From positions 1 to 64,000 of the forward strand of contig JAEZGI010000040.1 of NCBI GenBank assembly GCA_023416995.1: a DNA stretch of 64,000 nucleotides. The letters are read 5' to 3'. The notes below the pieces were generated by a model. The model searched no databases. It was not told the DNA's origin and saw only the letters and a program-made list of their open reading frames with translations. The position numbers and the translations under genes were made by a program. Shown here piece after piece: positions 1 to 7,957 of the stretch. How positions within the stretch are numbered: position 1 is the first letter of the stretch; each line of letters starts with the position of its first letter. This DNA is from Bacteroidota bacterium (GTDB lineage Bacteria > Bacteroidota > Bacteroidia > Chitinophagales > Chitinophagaceae).

Positions 1-275
1 GCAAGCGACAACAATCTTTGCGCCTTGACATTTGTTGGCTGATAAGCCAGCAGCACATCCCTCGCTCCGGCAGCAGCAAGCATCTCGGCTTCAGCAATCG
101 TTGCACATTTAAACTTTGTGATTCCCGCATCGATTAACATAGATGTTACTTCAGCCATCTTATGGGTTTTCGCATGAGGGCGTAATCTTGCAGTACCGCC
201 GGCCATGGCAATAGCCATGTCAATATTCTTTTTAACAAGGTCAGGATAAACCAAAACGGCGGGAGAATCCTGCAT
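1..275 (-). CDS. D-threonine aldolase / alanine racemase N-domain family protein (partial)
   Basis: Only the first 91 or so residues are in the window; the 3' part lies beyond position 1. The translation begins MQDSPAVLVYPD and contains RPHAKTHKM followed by KFKCATIAEAEML and DVLLAYQP. In the metal-dependent D-threonine aldolase family (fold III PLP enzymes) the lysine of the PHxKTHK segment binds PLP, so the gene probably encodes a D-threonine aldolase-like lyase. The ATG at 275 gives a slightly short N-terminus for this family; an in-frame TTG upstream is possible. It is divergent from the PAP2 gene that starts at 348. Family call is firm, exact substrate is not. Confidence 0.8.
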   Translation of the reverse strand, partial: MQDSPAVLVYPDLVKKNIDMAIAMAGGTARLRPHAKTHKMAEVTSMLIDAGITKFKCATIAEAEMLAAAGARDVLLAYQPTNVKAQRLLSL

Positions 276-347
276 GGATATATTTAAAGGAAGTGATGGT
301 AATATCAAGTATCTTAATTTGAGATAAATATAATCTATAACCTATTT

Positions 348-1184
348 TTGACCCTAAAAAATACACCTTTGCGGCGATTCTTTCTCTTGTTCATTTTGTC
401 GGCTGCTGTTATTCCGGCATATACCCAGGATACTCTGCACATTGTCACTGATTCCAGCGCCTTATTGCAAACCAACGATAGTGTCGTTATCGTTGAACCC
501 AATTACAAATTAAACAGAGAATACCTCTTAAGTTATTTTACTGATCTTGGGCATGTTGTTACCCGTCCTATACATTGGAAGGGTCGCGACTGGCGCAACT
601 TCAGCATTTTTTCAGGAGTCACCATCGGAGCACTTTCAGCCGATTGGGAAATAAAAAGAATAACACAACTCAATCATAGCCAGTTTGCTACTGAAACGGC
701 CCATATTGTTGAGCCATTCGGGAACCGCTATGGTCTTTTTCTTTTTCCCGCGATGTACGTGGCCGGTCTCGCCACAAAAAGCGAAAAGATTCAAAGTGCT
801 GCATTAGGCGGGACCAAAAGTCTTGCAATTTCAACCCTCATTTATGCAACTACAAAAACACTGATTCGCCGCAACAGGCCCGATCGCGCCACTTCAAGTT
901 TCGATTTCGCCCCTCCTTTTAAACGGAAATCTTTTACTTCATCACCGTCGGGACATAGCAACACCATCTTTACCGTTGCAACAGCACTTGCACTTGAATT
1001 TAAAGAGACAAAGTGGGTACCGATCGTAGCATATACCATTGCCACGCTTACAGCTGTATCCCGGGTGTATGAAAACCGGCACTGGGCAAGTGATGTGATT
1101 GTAGGATCGGCTATCGGGCATTTCGTCACCAAAGCGGTATGGAAAAACAATAATAAGAAAAACACAGTGCGCCAGGTATGGTAG
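348..1184 (+). CDS. PAP2-family (acid phosphatase type 2) membrane phosphatase
   Basis: 278 residues. The N-terminus (RRFFLLFILSAAVIPAYTQ) looks like a signal peptide, and keeping it requires the TTG start at 348, since no suitable ATG lies upstream of it. The three PAP2 motifs are present in order: KTLIRRNRP (KxxxxxxRP), SPSGHSN (PSGH) and SRVYENRHWASD (SRxxxxxHxxxD), the last His being the nucleophile in the known family. Members dephosphorylate lipid phosphates such as phosphatidylglycerol phosphate or undecaprenyl pyrophosphate, acting at the periplasmic face. The specific substrate cannot be read here. The polyphosphate kinase gene follows on the same strand after 20 bp, so the two may be co-transcribed. 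Confidence 0.85.
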   Translation: MTLKNTPLRRFFLLFILSAAVIPAYTQDTLHIVTDSSALLQTNDSVVIVEPNYKLNREYLLSYFTDLGHVVTRPIHWKGRDWRNFSIFSGVTIGALSADWEIKRITQLNHSQFATETAHIVEPFGNRYGLFLFPAMYVAGLATKSEKIQSAALGGTKSLAISTLIYATTKTLIRRNRPDRATSSFDFAPPFKRKSFTSSPSGHSNTIFTVATALALEFKETKWVPIVAYTIATLTAVSRVYENRHWASDVIVGSAIGHFVTKAVWKNNNKKNTVRQVW

Positions 1185-1204
1185 CATAATCTGATAATCG
1201 CAGC

Positions 1205-3214
1205 ATGACAAACTACCGGTTCTTTAATCGCGATTTAAGCTGGCTGTCTTTCAACGAGCGGGTTTTGCTGGAAGCAAAGGATCCGGAAGTTCCCCTGATG
1301 GAGCGGTTCCGCTTTTTATCAATTTACTCATCCAATCTCGATGAATTTTACCGGGTAAGGATGCCGGCTTATACCAGGAAAAAAGCAACACCAGAAGATC
1401 AACAGGTACTCCACAGGTTGTCAGCCACGATTCATCATCAACAAAACCTTTTTGGTGAAATAATAACAAAAAATCTTCTGCCTGCTTTAAGCAACTATAA
1501 TATTGAATTTTTATATAACAAACCTACACCGGACTTTTTGTTCGATAGCATCACCGCTTATTTCTTTAATCGTATAGCCGGGTTACTGCAGGTAGTGGAT
1601 CTGCAAAGTGAACAAAATTTTTTCCCGCTAAATAATAAGTTATACAAATGTGTTGTAACATCTGCCGGTTATTACGTTATCAACATTCCTTCTGATATTG
1701 CGGGGCGTTTTTATCATCTTCATCATGATGATAAAATGTACATTATTCTTGTTGAAGATATTATTCGCTTCAAACTTGATTACATATTAAGTGGTGCTGT
1801 TATTAACGGTGATTACAACTTCAAACTTACAAGGGATGCATCATTGACTATAGTAGAAAATGAAGCGGAGGATCCTGCAGAAGTTATTGAAAAGGAACTC
1901 TCACGCAGAGATCATGGTAAAGCAACACGATTTCTTTTTGACGCGGCCATGGCACAGGAGGACGTGCTTTTTCTCCGTAAGTATTTTAAGCTTAAAAAAG
2001 CCACGCTTGTAGCCGGCGGGCGTTATCATCACATGAAAGATCTGGCGTCATTACCGCTCCGCGGAAAAACGTTTGAATATTCACCCTTTTCACCGCTTGA
2101 CGGCGTGCCGGGAAGGGTAGCAACTTCATTGTTCGATAAGATAACCGAAGGGGATATTTTCATACATACGCCTTATCATTCTTATGATGCCATTCTGCGT
2201 TTTTTTAATGAAGCATCGCTGGATCGCAACGTCTCAGAGATCTATGTTACCATGTACCGGATAGCAAATGATTCGGGGATAGCACATGCATTGATCAACG
2301 CTGCTAAAAACGGCAAAAAGGTTGCTGTGTTGGTGGAGTTGAAAGCGCGATTTGATGAAGCCAATAATATCCGCTGGTCAAAGGCAATGAAAGCAGCAGG
2401 CATTAAGATTATTTATACCGAGGCGGCATTGAAGGTTCATGCAAAGATCGCTTTAATCAAGCGTAATGATGTTGAACGCCCGCTGATTGGTTTGTTTTCT
2501 ACAGGAAATTTTAATGAAATAACATCACGCATCTATACTGATCATGTACTGCTCACAGCTGATCAGACGCTGCTGGGGGAGATGGACAAGCTGTTTCAAC
2601 TAATGAGCCATGGCAAATCAGTATCGGATCCAGGTTCCGTTTTCCGCCAGTTACTGGTCGCGAGGTTTAACTTACTGGAGCAGTTTGTGAGGCTGATTGA
2701 GCAGGAAATGATGAACAAAAAGACTGGCCGCCCCGCAGGTATCACCATCAAACTCAATAACCTGGAAGATGAAACGCTGATTACAAAACTGTATGAGGCC
2801 TCAAACGCCGGGGTGCGGATAACCTTGCTGGTAAGAAGTATCTGCCGCCTGGTACCTGGTGTGCCGGGGCAAAGCGCAAACATATCCGTTCACAGGATCG
2901 TTGACCGATTCCTGGAACATGGGCGCATATTTATATTTGAAAATGCGGGTGATCCATTGATATATCTTGGGTCGGCAGACTGGATGCGAAGAAATATTTA
3001 TCATCGGATAGAAGTATGTTTCCCGTTGAAAGATGCAGCTTTGCGTAAACAAATACAAGAGCTGATTGATCTTCAATTGCGTGATAATGTAAAATTGGTT
3101 GCACTTGATCAGCATCTCGATAATGTGCGGGTACCACCGGGCGAGCCCGTGTTACGGTCACAACTTGAAATTTACAGGTTACTTGCCGGTGCGGGAAACC
3201 ATCTTATAGATTAA
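1205..3214 (+). CDS. ppk1: Polyphosphate kinase 1
   Basis: 669 residues, near the usual 690. PPK1 reversibly polymerises the terminal phosphate of ATP into polyphosphate. The N-terminus FFNRDLSWLSFNERVL and SNLDEFYRVRMP are hallmark PPK1 segments. The two phospholipase D-like catalytic histidines are seen at about H412 (KVHAKIALI) and H572 (LEHGRIFIFEN), and the segment STGNFNEITSRIYTDH between them is typical. The ATG at 1205 is 20 bp after the PAP2 stop. Its 3' end overlaps the convergent DinB-like gene by 36 bp. Linked to stress and phosphate storage in many bacteria; nothing here shows its regulation. Confidence 0.96.
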   Translation: MTNYRFFNRDLSWLSFNERVLLEAKDPEVPLMERFRFLSIYSSNLDEFYRVRMPAYTRKKATPEDQQVLHRLSATIHHQQNLFGEIITKNLLPALSNYNIEFLYNKPTPDFLFDSITAYFFNRIAGLLQVVDLQSEQNFFPLNNKLYKCVVTSAGYYVINIPSDIAGRFYHLHHDDKMYIILVEDIIRFKLDYILSGAVINGDYNFKLTRDASLTIVENEAEDPAEVIEKELSRRDHGKATRFLFDAAMAQEDVLFLRKYFKLKKATLVAGGRYHHMKDLASLPLRGKTFEYSPFSPLDGVPGRVATSLFDKITEGDIFIHTPYHSYDAILRFFNEASLDRNVSEIYVTMYRIANDSGIAHALINAAKNGKKVAVLVELKARFDEANNIRWSKAMKAAGIKIIYTEAALKVHAKIALIKRNDVERPLIGLFSTGNFNEITSRIYTDHVLLTADQTLLGEMDKLFQLMSHGKSVSDPGSVFRQLLVARFNLLEQFVRLIEQEMMNKKTGRPAGITIKLNNLEDETLITKLYEASNAGVRITLLVRSICRLVPGVPGQSANISVHRIVDRFLEHGRIFIFENAGDPLIYLGSADWMRRNIYHRIEVCFPLKDAALRKQIQELIDLQLRDNVKLVALDQHLDNVRVPPGEPVLRSQLEIYRLLAGAGNHLID

Positions 3215-3664
3215 CCCGATCTGCCCCAGGTGATAGATATCATGCTCGATCCAGCCAGCTACCAGGAATCCATAGTTTTCTCCACCCAACCACTCTGATG
3301 ACAGGAATGCATCGTCTTTTTGCTGCAGAAGGGCAGCAATGTTTCGTTGTGTATTTTGCAATTCGTCAAGTAAATGTTGCCAGCCTTTTTGTTGCAAGAC
3401 ATCGTTAGGGATCCAGTTTCCGGGCGATTCCATTTTTAACACCGGTACACGGCCAGTTTCCAGACGACCCAGCAGTTCCTTGCGCCATTCTATAATGTGT
3501 GATACCACCTCGGCAATACTGTGTATGTCGGAAGCAGGTTTGATAAATGCATTATGGTCATCTACAAGTGTAAGTTTCTTATTGATGTCTTCGTCGAGCC
3601 AGTTATCGCCTTCATAAGCCCGTTGAATCTGCAACAGGTAGTTTTGAACCAATGTATCTGACAT
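3179..3664 (-). CDS. DinB/YfiT-like four-helix metal-binding protein
   Basis: 161 residues. The pattern of a His in the second helix (SIAEVVSHIIEWR) and the C-terminal HDIYHLGQIGLI (HDxxHxxQI) is that of the DinB/YfiT superfamily, small four-helix proteins that bind a divalent metal through three histidines. Known members act as thiol transferases or hydrolases, but many have no assigned reaction and none can be assigned here. The gene runs convergently into ppk1 with a 36-bp tail overlap, leaving no space for a terminator between them. Confidence 0.75.
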   Translation of the reverse strand: MSDTLVQNYLLQIQRAYEGDNWLDEDINKKLTLVDDHNAFIKPASDIHSIAEVVSHIIEWRKELLGRLETGRVPVLKMESPGNWIPNDVLQQKGWQHLLDELQNTQRNIAALLQQKDDAFLSSEWLGGENYGFLVAGWIEHDIYHLGQIGLIYKMVSRTGK

Positions 3665-3703
3665 ATAAATTGTTTGTGCCTGATCTGGATTAGAACTATG
3701 TCT

Positions 3704-4861
3704 TTACGATTTGTTGATGGCGACACGTTTGCCTGTTCTCATCGATTCATAGATTGCCTGAAGTATCTTAACATCCTGTCTGCCCATTTCGCCAGGCACC
3801 GGTGTGTCGCGGTTGTTGATGATACAATCTGCAAAATCATCCATTTGTTTTGCCTGTTGATACACCTCCGGGAAATTCATTTTGCCGTCAGAAGTTCTTC
3901 CATCAATACCACGGTAAGCGTAAGCAGGAGAGAGTTCATACCAGCCTTTCTCTGCCTCGGCCCGCAACATGTTCATATCTTCCGTGTAACTTGTTTTACA
4001 ATCCGCAATCAGTCCGCCGGGAAACTCCATTTGCCAGCTCAGCGATTCTTCAATACCGGTGAACAACTCCGGTTTGGTTTTCGGACCCTCTTTTGCAATT
4101 ACTGCGATCGGTTCCATGCCTGTAACGTAACGTGCACCCTGTACACAATAGATACCCACATCCATCAGGGGACCACCGCCTGCGAGTTCTTTGTTGAGCC
4201 GCCATCCTTCCACCTTTGCCATGCCATCATTTGCAATCACTTTCTTTAGTCCGCCATATACCTTCTCGCGGGTCAGCCGCATCATCTCCAGGTTATGTGG
4301 CTCAAAATGTAAACGGTATCCAATGCTTAATTTCTTTCCGGCTTTTTTGCAGGCAGCAATCATACGATCGCAATCGGCAACGGTTATTGCCATCGGCTTT
4401 TCACAAATCACATGTTTTCCCGCCTCCGCAGCACGGACCACGTATTCTGCGTGCATTGAGTTAGGTAACACAATATAAATGATGTCAATATCTGGGTTAT
4501 CCCTGATAGTATCAAAATTGTCGTAGTTATAAATGTTTTTATCGGCGATTTTGTATTTGGTCTGCCATTCCGGTATTTTAGAAGGCGTGCCGGTCACAAT
4601 GCCAGCGAGATAGCAATTTTGGGTTTCCTTAAGCGCCGGTCCTAATTGCCCGGTACTGTATCTCCCCAATCCGACCAGCGCAATTCCAAGTTTATCTGCA
4701 TTTTTTGCAGCGTGTTCCGCCGCTTTCTCTTCCAGTCTTTGTTCTTTTTTTTCTTCGGAAGCACAGGATGAAATCGTTACCAGGCCGTGCATACCAAAGG
4801 CCGAAACTGCTAATCCCCTTGAAAAAGTTGACAAAAACTGTCGCCTGCTGCGTTGAACCAT
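3704..4861 (-). CDS. Gfo/Idh/MocA-family oxidoreductase, exported
   Basis: 385 residues. The N-terminus (QRSRRQFLSTFSRGLAVSAFG) has a twin-arginine-like RRQFL motif and hydrophobic stretch followed by SSCAS, so the protein is probably exported by Tat in folded form with cofactor, possibly lipidated. The Rossmann segment IALVGLGRYSTGQL and the EKPMAITVADCDRMI motif, with the downstream GYRLHFEPHN, match glucose-fructose oxidoreductase-like proteins, which bind NAD(P) tightly and oxidise or rearrange sugars. The C-terminal GFO_IDH_MocA C domain spans the second half. No neighbouring sugar genes help define a substrate. Confidence 0.88.
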   Translation of the reverse strand: MVQRSRRQFLSTFSRGLAVSAFGMHGLVTISSCASEEKKEQRLEEKAAEHAAKNADKLGIALVGLGRYSTGQLGPALKETQNCYLAGIVTGTPSKIPEWQTKYKIADKNIYNYDNFDTIRDNPDIDIIYIVLPNSMHAEYVVRAAEAGKHVICEKPMAITVADCDRMIAACKKAGKKLSIGYRLHFEPHNLEMMRLTREKVYGGLKKVIANDGMAKVEGWRLNKELAGGGPLMDVGIYCVQGARYVTGMEPIAVIAKEGPKTKPELFTGIEESLSWQMEFPGGLIADCKTSYTEDMNMLRAEAEKGWYELSPAYAYRGIDGRTSDGKMNFPEVYQQAKQMDDFADCIINNRDTPVPGEMGRQDVKILQAIYESMRTGKRVAINKS

Positions 4862-5035
4862 AAGTGATTATGTTTTAATGAATCAATGAAACCCGGTTTT
4901 TTGCCCATGCAAAATTTATGCTAACGAGGTCCTAAACCGGTAAATCACACCCGGGTTGATGCGCCGAATGCCGGTGGCCTGAATCTTGATTAGATCGAAA
5001 TAAAAATCATCATCTTAAACATTAATATTCAAAGT

Positions 5036-5623
5036 ATGAAAAAAGTAACACCATTATTCATCGCCCTTTGTTCTGTCTTATTCGCTTGTAATGATGCCTC
5101 AGACAATGATGCCGTAGATACTGCGGACTCAGCGAATGAAGCGAAACTTGACAACGCTGAAGATCGCGGAGCAGCGGGTGCAACAACAGCTGTTGATGAA
5201 GACGCCGCAGAGTTTTTTGTAAAAGCCGCTGACGGTGGTATGGCGGAGGTTGCAGCAGGCAAAATGGCCCAGGAAAAAGCAACAAATCCAAAAGTAAAAG
5301 AATTTGGAGCCATGATGGTAACCGATCACACCGGTGCTAACTCAGGTCTGAAGGATCTTGCATCGCGCAGAAATGTAACACTGCCTGATACTGTATCAAA
5401 CGATCACAAAGAGGCTGCTGCCAAACTTGCAAAAAAGTCAGGTAAAGAATTTGACAAGGATTATATGGATATGCAGGTTAAGGATCATGAGAAAACAATC
5501 AAATTGTTTGAAGATGGTTCAAGGGATGTAAAAGATGCCGAACTGAAAGCATTCATTGATCAAACGCTTCCTAAGTTGCGTTCACATCTTGATGCTGCAA
5601 AAGCTATTCAGAAATCATTGTAA
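5036..5623 (+). CDS. DUF4142 lipoprotein
   Basis: 195 residues. MKKVTPLFIALCSVLFACN is a lipoprotein signal with cysteine at 18. An acidic, low-complexity linker (about residues 20-55) precedes a DUF4142 domain, recognised by FVKAADGGMAEVAAGKMA, MMVTDHTGAN and the final LPKLRSHLDAA. DUF4142 is a ferritin-like four-helix domain common in Bacteroidota and Proteobacteria as outer-membrane or periplasmic protein of unknown function. A strong hairpin terminator follows directly. Confidence 0.85.
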   Translation: MKKVTPLFIALCSVLFACNDASDNDAVDTADSANEAKLDNAEDRGAAGATTAVDEDAAEFFVKAADGGMAEVAAGKMAQEKATNPKVKEFGAMMVTDHTGANSGLKDLASRRNVTLPDTVSNDHKEAAAKLAKKSGKEFDKDYMDMQVKDHEKTIKLFEDGSRDVKDAELKAFIDQTLPKLRSHLDAAKAIQKSL

Positions 5624-5640
5624 TTAATTGTAAAACGCGC

Positions 5641-5670
5641 AAAAGGTCAGGTAATCCTGGCCTTTTTTTG
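5641..5670 (+). terminator. Rho-independent terminator after DUF4142 gene
   Basis: An 11-bp stem (5641-5651 with 5656-5666, one G-T pair, TAAT loop) is followed by a run of T. It lies 18 bp past the stop of the DUF4142 gene and 20 bp before the next start. Confidence 0.85.
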
Positions 5671-5689
5671 TCTAAACTGTCTATAAAGA

Positions 5690-6184
5690 ATGAGTGATCT
5701 TAAGTTATTTGATGATGCTGTATTACAGGCGATCCGCGATAAACTTTTGAAGAGTAAAAAAACGGTTGCTGTCGCTGAAAGCGTTACCTCCGGACTATTG
5801 CAGTTTGCATTCTCAAACACAATGGATACCATTGAATTTTTTGAAGGTGGGATCACTGCATATAATCCGAATCAGAAATTCCGGTTGTTAAATGTAGAGC
5901 CTAAACATGCCCTTGAAGTAAATTGTGTATCTGAAAAAGTTGCCTTTGAACTTGCAAGCAATGCCAGGAATAAATTCAGCAGCGACTATGGCATTGGAGT
6001 TACTGGTTATGCTTCCGAAGTTCCGGAAAGCGACTATAAATTATTTGCTTATTTCTCTATCGTTGACAAAGAACGGGAGATAGCTGCTGCAAAGATGGTA
6101 GCTGAACCTTCAGAAGGGATAGGTGTTCAATTACATTATGTATCTGAAATACTCCGTGAGTTTCGTGATGCATTAAATGCATGA
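5690..6184 (+). CDS. CinA C-terminal domain protein (nicotinamide-nucleotide amidohydrolase-like, PncC)
   Basis: 164 residues, the length of a stand-alone CinA-C domain. VAVAESVTSGLLQFAF, FFEGGITAYN and YGIGVTGYAS correspond to the conserved AESxTGG, GG(I/V)xxY and GVTG(Y/P)A segments. Characterised members deamidate nicotinamide mononucleotide to nicotinic acid mononucleotide in NAD recycling. The usual AESCTGG is AESVTSG here, a small departure. The N-terminal CinA (MoCF-like) domain is absent, which is common for PncC proteins. It ends at a shared bidirectional terminator. Confidence 0.85.
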   Translation: MSDLKLFDDAVLQAIRDKLLKSKKTVAVAESVTSGLLQFAFSNTMDTIEFFEGGITAYNPNQKFRLLNVEPKHALEVNCVSEKVAFELASNARNKFSSDYGIGVTGYASEVPESDYKLFAYFSIVDKEREIAAAKMVAEPSEGIGVQLHYVSEILREFRDALNA

Positions 6185-6190
6185 TAAAAC

Positions 6191-6222
6191 AAAGCCGATC
6201 AGCAACTGATCGGCTTTGTTTT
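6191..6222. terminator. Bidirectional terminator between CinA-C and YceI genes
   Basis: Perfect 12-bp inverted repeat 6191-6202 / 6206-6217 with a CAA loop. On the plus strand it is followed by GTTTTTATTT; on the minus strand A/T-rich sequence also follows, so it can end both convergent transcripts. The YceI stop codon begins at 6222. Confidence 0.88.
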
Positions 6223-6833
6223 TATTTCCGCCCGGCCTGAATCTTTAGATGAATCTCAACTTCTTTGTTGATATAATGATCCCCAAGAGCCGGATCGCTG
6301 GCATAGGTCATTCCCCAGCGGGTTCTGTCAAGTTTAAAAGTGGCTTCGAGTTTTAGACTGTCTTCAAGGAATTCTACCCTCGCAGGAAAACTAACCGGTA
6401 AAGTTTTTCCGATCATTGTGAACTCGCCGGAAAAGTATTGATTGGCGCCAGAAATTGCTTCGGTTCCATTACCAATGTACGAGGTTGAACGGGTAAGATT
6501 AAAGCTTGCATTGGGATGTATTGCCATGTTGAAGAAGTCTGCACTTTTCAAATGGTCCAACAGATCGTTTTTCACCGCGTCGGGCAAATTAAAGTTCTTT
6601 ATAGATACTATCGGGATCACAAACTTACCCTTCCTGATTACATTGTTTTTTGTTGATAATTCCGAGCTTGTCACCTGGAACGATCCCGTGTTAAAGGTTG
6701 CAGAGGTAGAACCTTTCCATAATACGACAGATGTTGCTTCATTTACCTGGTACGACAGGTTTTCATCTTTGTCTTTTTTGCAGGATGATAATAAAGCAGC
6801 GGATACAACAACAGACAGCACTAATTTTTTCAT
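6222..6833 (-). CDS. YceI-family lipoprotein
   Basis: 203 residues. MKKLVLSVVVSAALLSSCKK is a lipoprotein signal (cysteine at 18). The mature part shows the YceI pattern: VVLWKGST, GKFVIPIVSI, LLDHLKSADFF, then FTMIGKTLPVSFP and a final FKLDRTRWGMTYA. YceI proteins are periplasmic lipocalin-like beta-barrels that bind polyisoprenoids or other amphiphiles. Function in this host is not known. It converges on the CinA-C gene and shares its terminator. Confidence 0.92.
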   Translation of the reverse strand: MKKLVLSVVVSAALLSSCKKDKDENLSYQVNEATSVVLWKGSTSATFNTGSFQVTSSELSTKNNVIRKGKFVIPIVSIKNFNLPDAVKNDLLDHLKSADFFNMAIHPNASFNLTRSTSYIGNGTEAISGANQYFSGEFTMIGKTLPVSFPARVEFLEDSLKLEATFKLDRTRWGMTYASDPALGDHYINKEVEIHLKIQAGRK

Positions 6834-7183
6834 AATGAGGTTAACTTTTTTTTCTATAGCAAAGATGTATACACTAACATAGAATCGGCCATCTGAGTTG
6901 TATCAACTGCAATTAGCCATGTGCGAACTGAACTTTATAAGTTAATCTTATCAGGTACATCAGCTCCCATACTTGCCGGAGGTCTTTTTGTATGTTACAT
7001 AAGCTGTTTATCATGTAAATTCTGTACTTAGTGTGTTTATTGACGTTAGTATGAAGTTGTTGGTCGATGATTACGGTTGTTGGTCTGCAAATCACAGATT
7101 TTCGGGCTGTAAAAAACGTTCGTTTTCATTGTCGCACTCATACGGCCAGGCACAAAAATTTTACAGCTAATAAAAAAACAGAT
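6834..7183. other. Intergenic region between YceI and SpoIIAA-like genes
   Basis: About 350 bp between divergent genes. A CATCTTTG element near 6860 on the minus strand resembles the Bacteroidota -7 box for the YceI gene, though no good TTG sits upstream of it. A 60-codon minus-strand reading frame (6913-7095) has no recognisable features and was not called. No hairpin RNA was noticed. Confidence 0.4.
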
Positions 7184-7558
7184 ATGATTACTCCAATTGC
7201 GGATATTCCGGCCAATATGGTAGCGTTTCGCGCCTCAGGTGCCGTTACAAAAGATGATTTTGATAATGTGGTTGTACCGGCTGTAGAAGCTCTGGTGAAA
7301 CAAACCGGCGAGTTGAATTATCTTTTCTGGGTTGATACACCGTTGCACAATTTCACAACGGGCGCGTGGTGGGAAGATGCTATGTTGGGTCTGAAAAAAA
7401 TAAGTAAGTGGAAAAGAGCTGCAATCATCACTGACTCAACAGGTATCAATACTTTCACCAAACTGTTCAGCCTGTTGATGCCCGGGGAGTTCAGGGGGTT
7501 CAAACCGGGGGAACTTGATGAGGCGATCACGTGGGTGGCTACCGGGAAAAACGGTTAG
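7184..7558 (+). CDS. SpoIIAA-like (STAS-fold) protein
   Basis: 124 residues from the ATG at 7184; an in-frame extension to 7067 is open but has atypical composition and was left out. The sequence (RASGAVTKDDFDN near the start, LFWVDTPLHNFTTGAWWEDA, WKRAAIITDSTGI, GEFRGFKPGELDEAITW) fits the SpoIIAA-like family, compact alpha/beta proteins of lipid-binding or regulatory type with no general role assigned. The stop overlaps the convergent response regulator stop by 4 bp. Confidence 0.72.
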   Translation: MITPIADIPANMVAFRASGAVTKDDFDNVVVPAVEALVKQTGELNYLFWVDTPLHNFTTGAWWEDAMLGLKKISKWKRAAIITDSTGINTFTKLFSLLMPGEFRGFKPGELDEAITWVATGKNG

Positions 7559-7953
7559 CTTGCGGGAATCACATCCAAAAAGGCGGTGATCATTTGTTCG
7601 TATTCATCAAATGACGAAGGTTTTGTAAAAACCATCGCGGCCCCAAGGTTAGTGCACTCAGATAACAACTTGTTGTCACAATATGTCGAGAATATCACAA
7701 CTGGTATGTGCTGGTAACGTTCATTTTTTTTGAGTGCCTCCAGTGTCTGGATGCCATTCATCTTTGGCATATTGTGATCCAGCACGATGAGATCGGGTAG
7801 CTGCCCCTCGCCGTTAGTGAGAAAACTCAGGAGTTCCTGGCCGTTTTCAACACTGCCGACCAGCTCTACCTGGTTGTTATCTGAGAGAATCTCCTCAAAC
7901 ATTTCCCTGTCATCAATGTCGTCATCTGCAAGAAGGACACTTTTTTTTAACAT
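7555..7953 (-). CDS. Single-domain response regulator (CheY/Rcp1-like)
   Basis: 132 residues, receiver domain only. The acidic pocket is D10-D11-D12, the phosphoacceptor D59 in LIVLDHNMPKMNG, the switch Ser/Thr in VVIFST and the conserved K111 in FTKP. No output domain follows, so the protein signals by protein contact or passes phosphate on. It is the last gene of a minus-strand operon, 4 bp after the CheB-CheR-kinase gene, which makes that kinase the likely phosphodonor. In cyanobacteria and other bacteria such single receivers (Rcp type) pair with phytochrome kinases, matching the upstream bphP. Confidence 0.92.
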   Translation of the reverse strand: MLKKSVLLADDDIDDREMFEEILSDNNQVELVGSVENGQELLSFLTNGEGQLPDLIVLDHNMPKMNGIQTLEALKKNERYQHIPVVIFSTYCDNKLLSECTNLGAAMVFTKPSSFDEYEQMITAFLDVIPAS

Positions 7954-7957
7954 CGGT

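Noticed and set aside
3674..4249. 191-codon plus-strand reading frame
   Set aside because: Wholly antisense to the Gfo/Idh/MocA gene, Cys/His-rich shadow translation with no family features.
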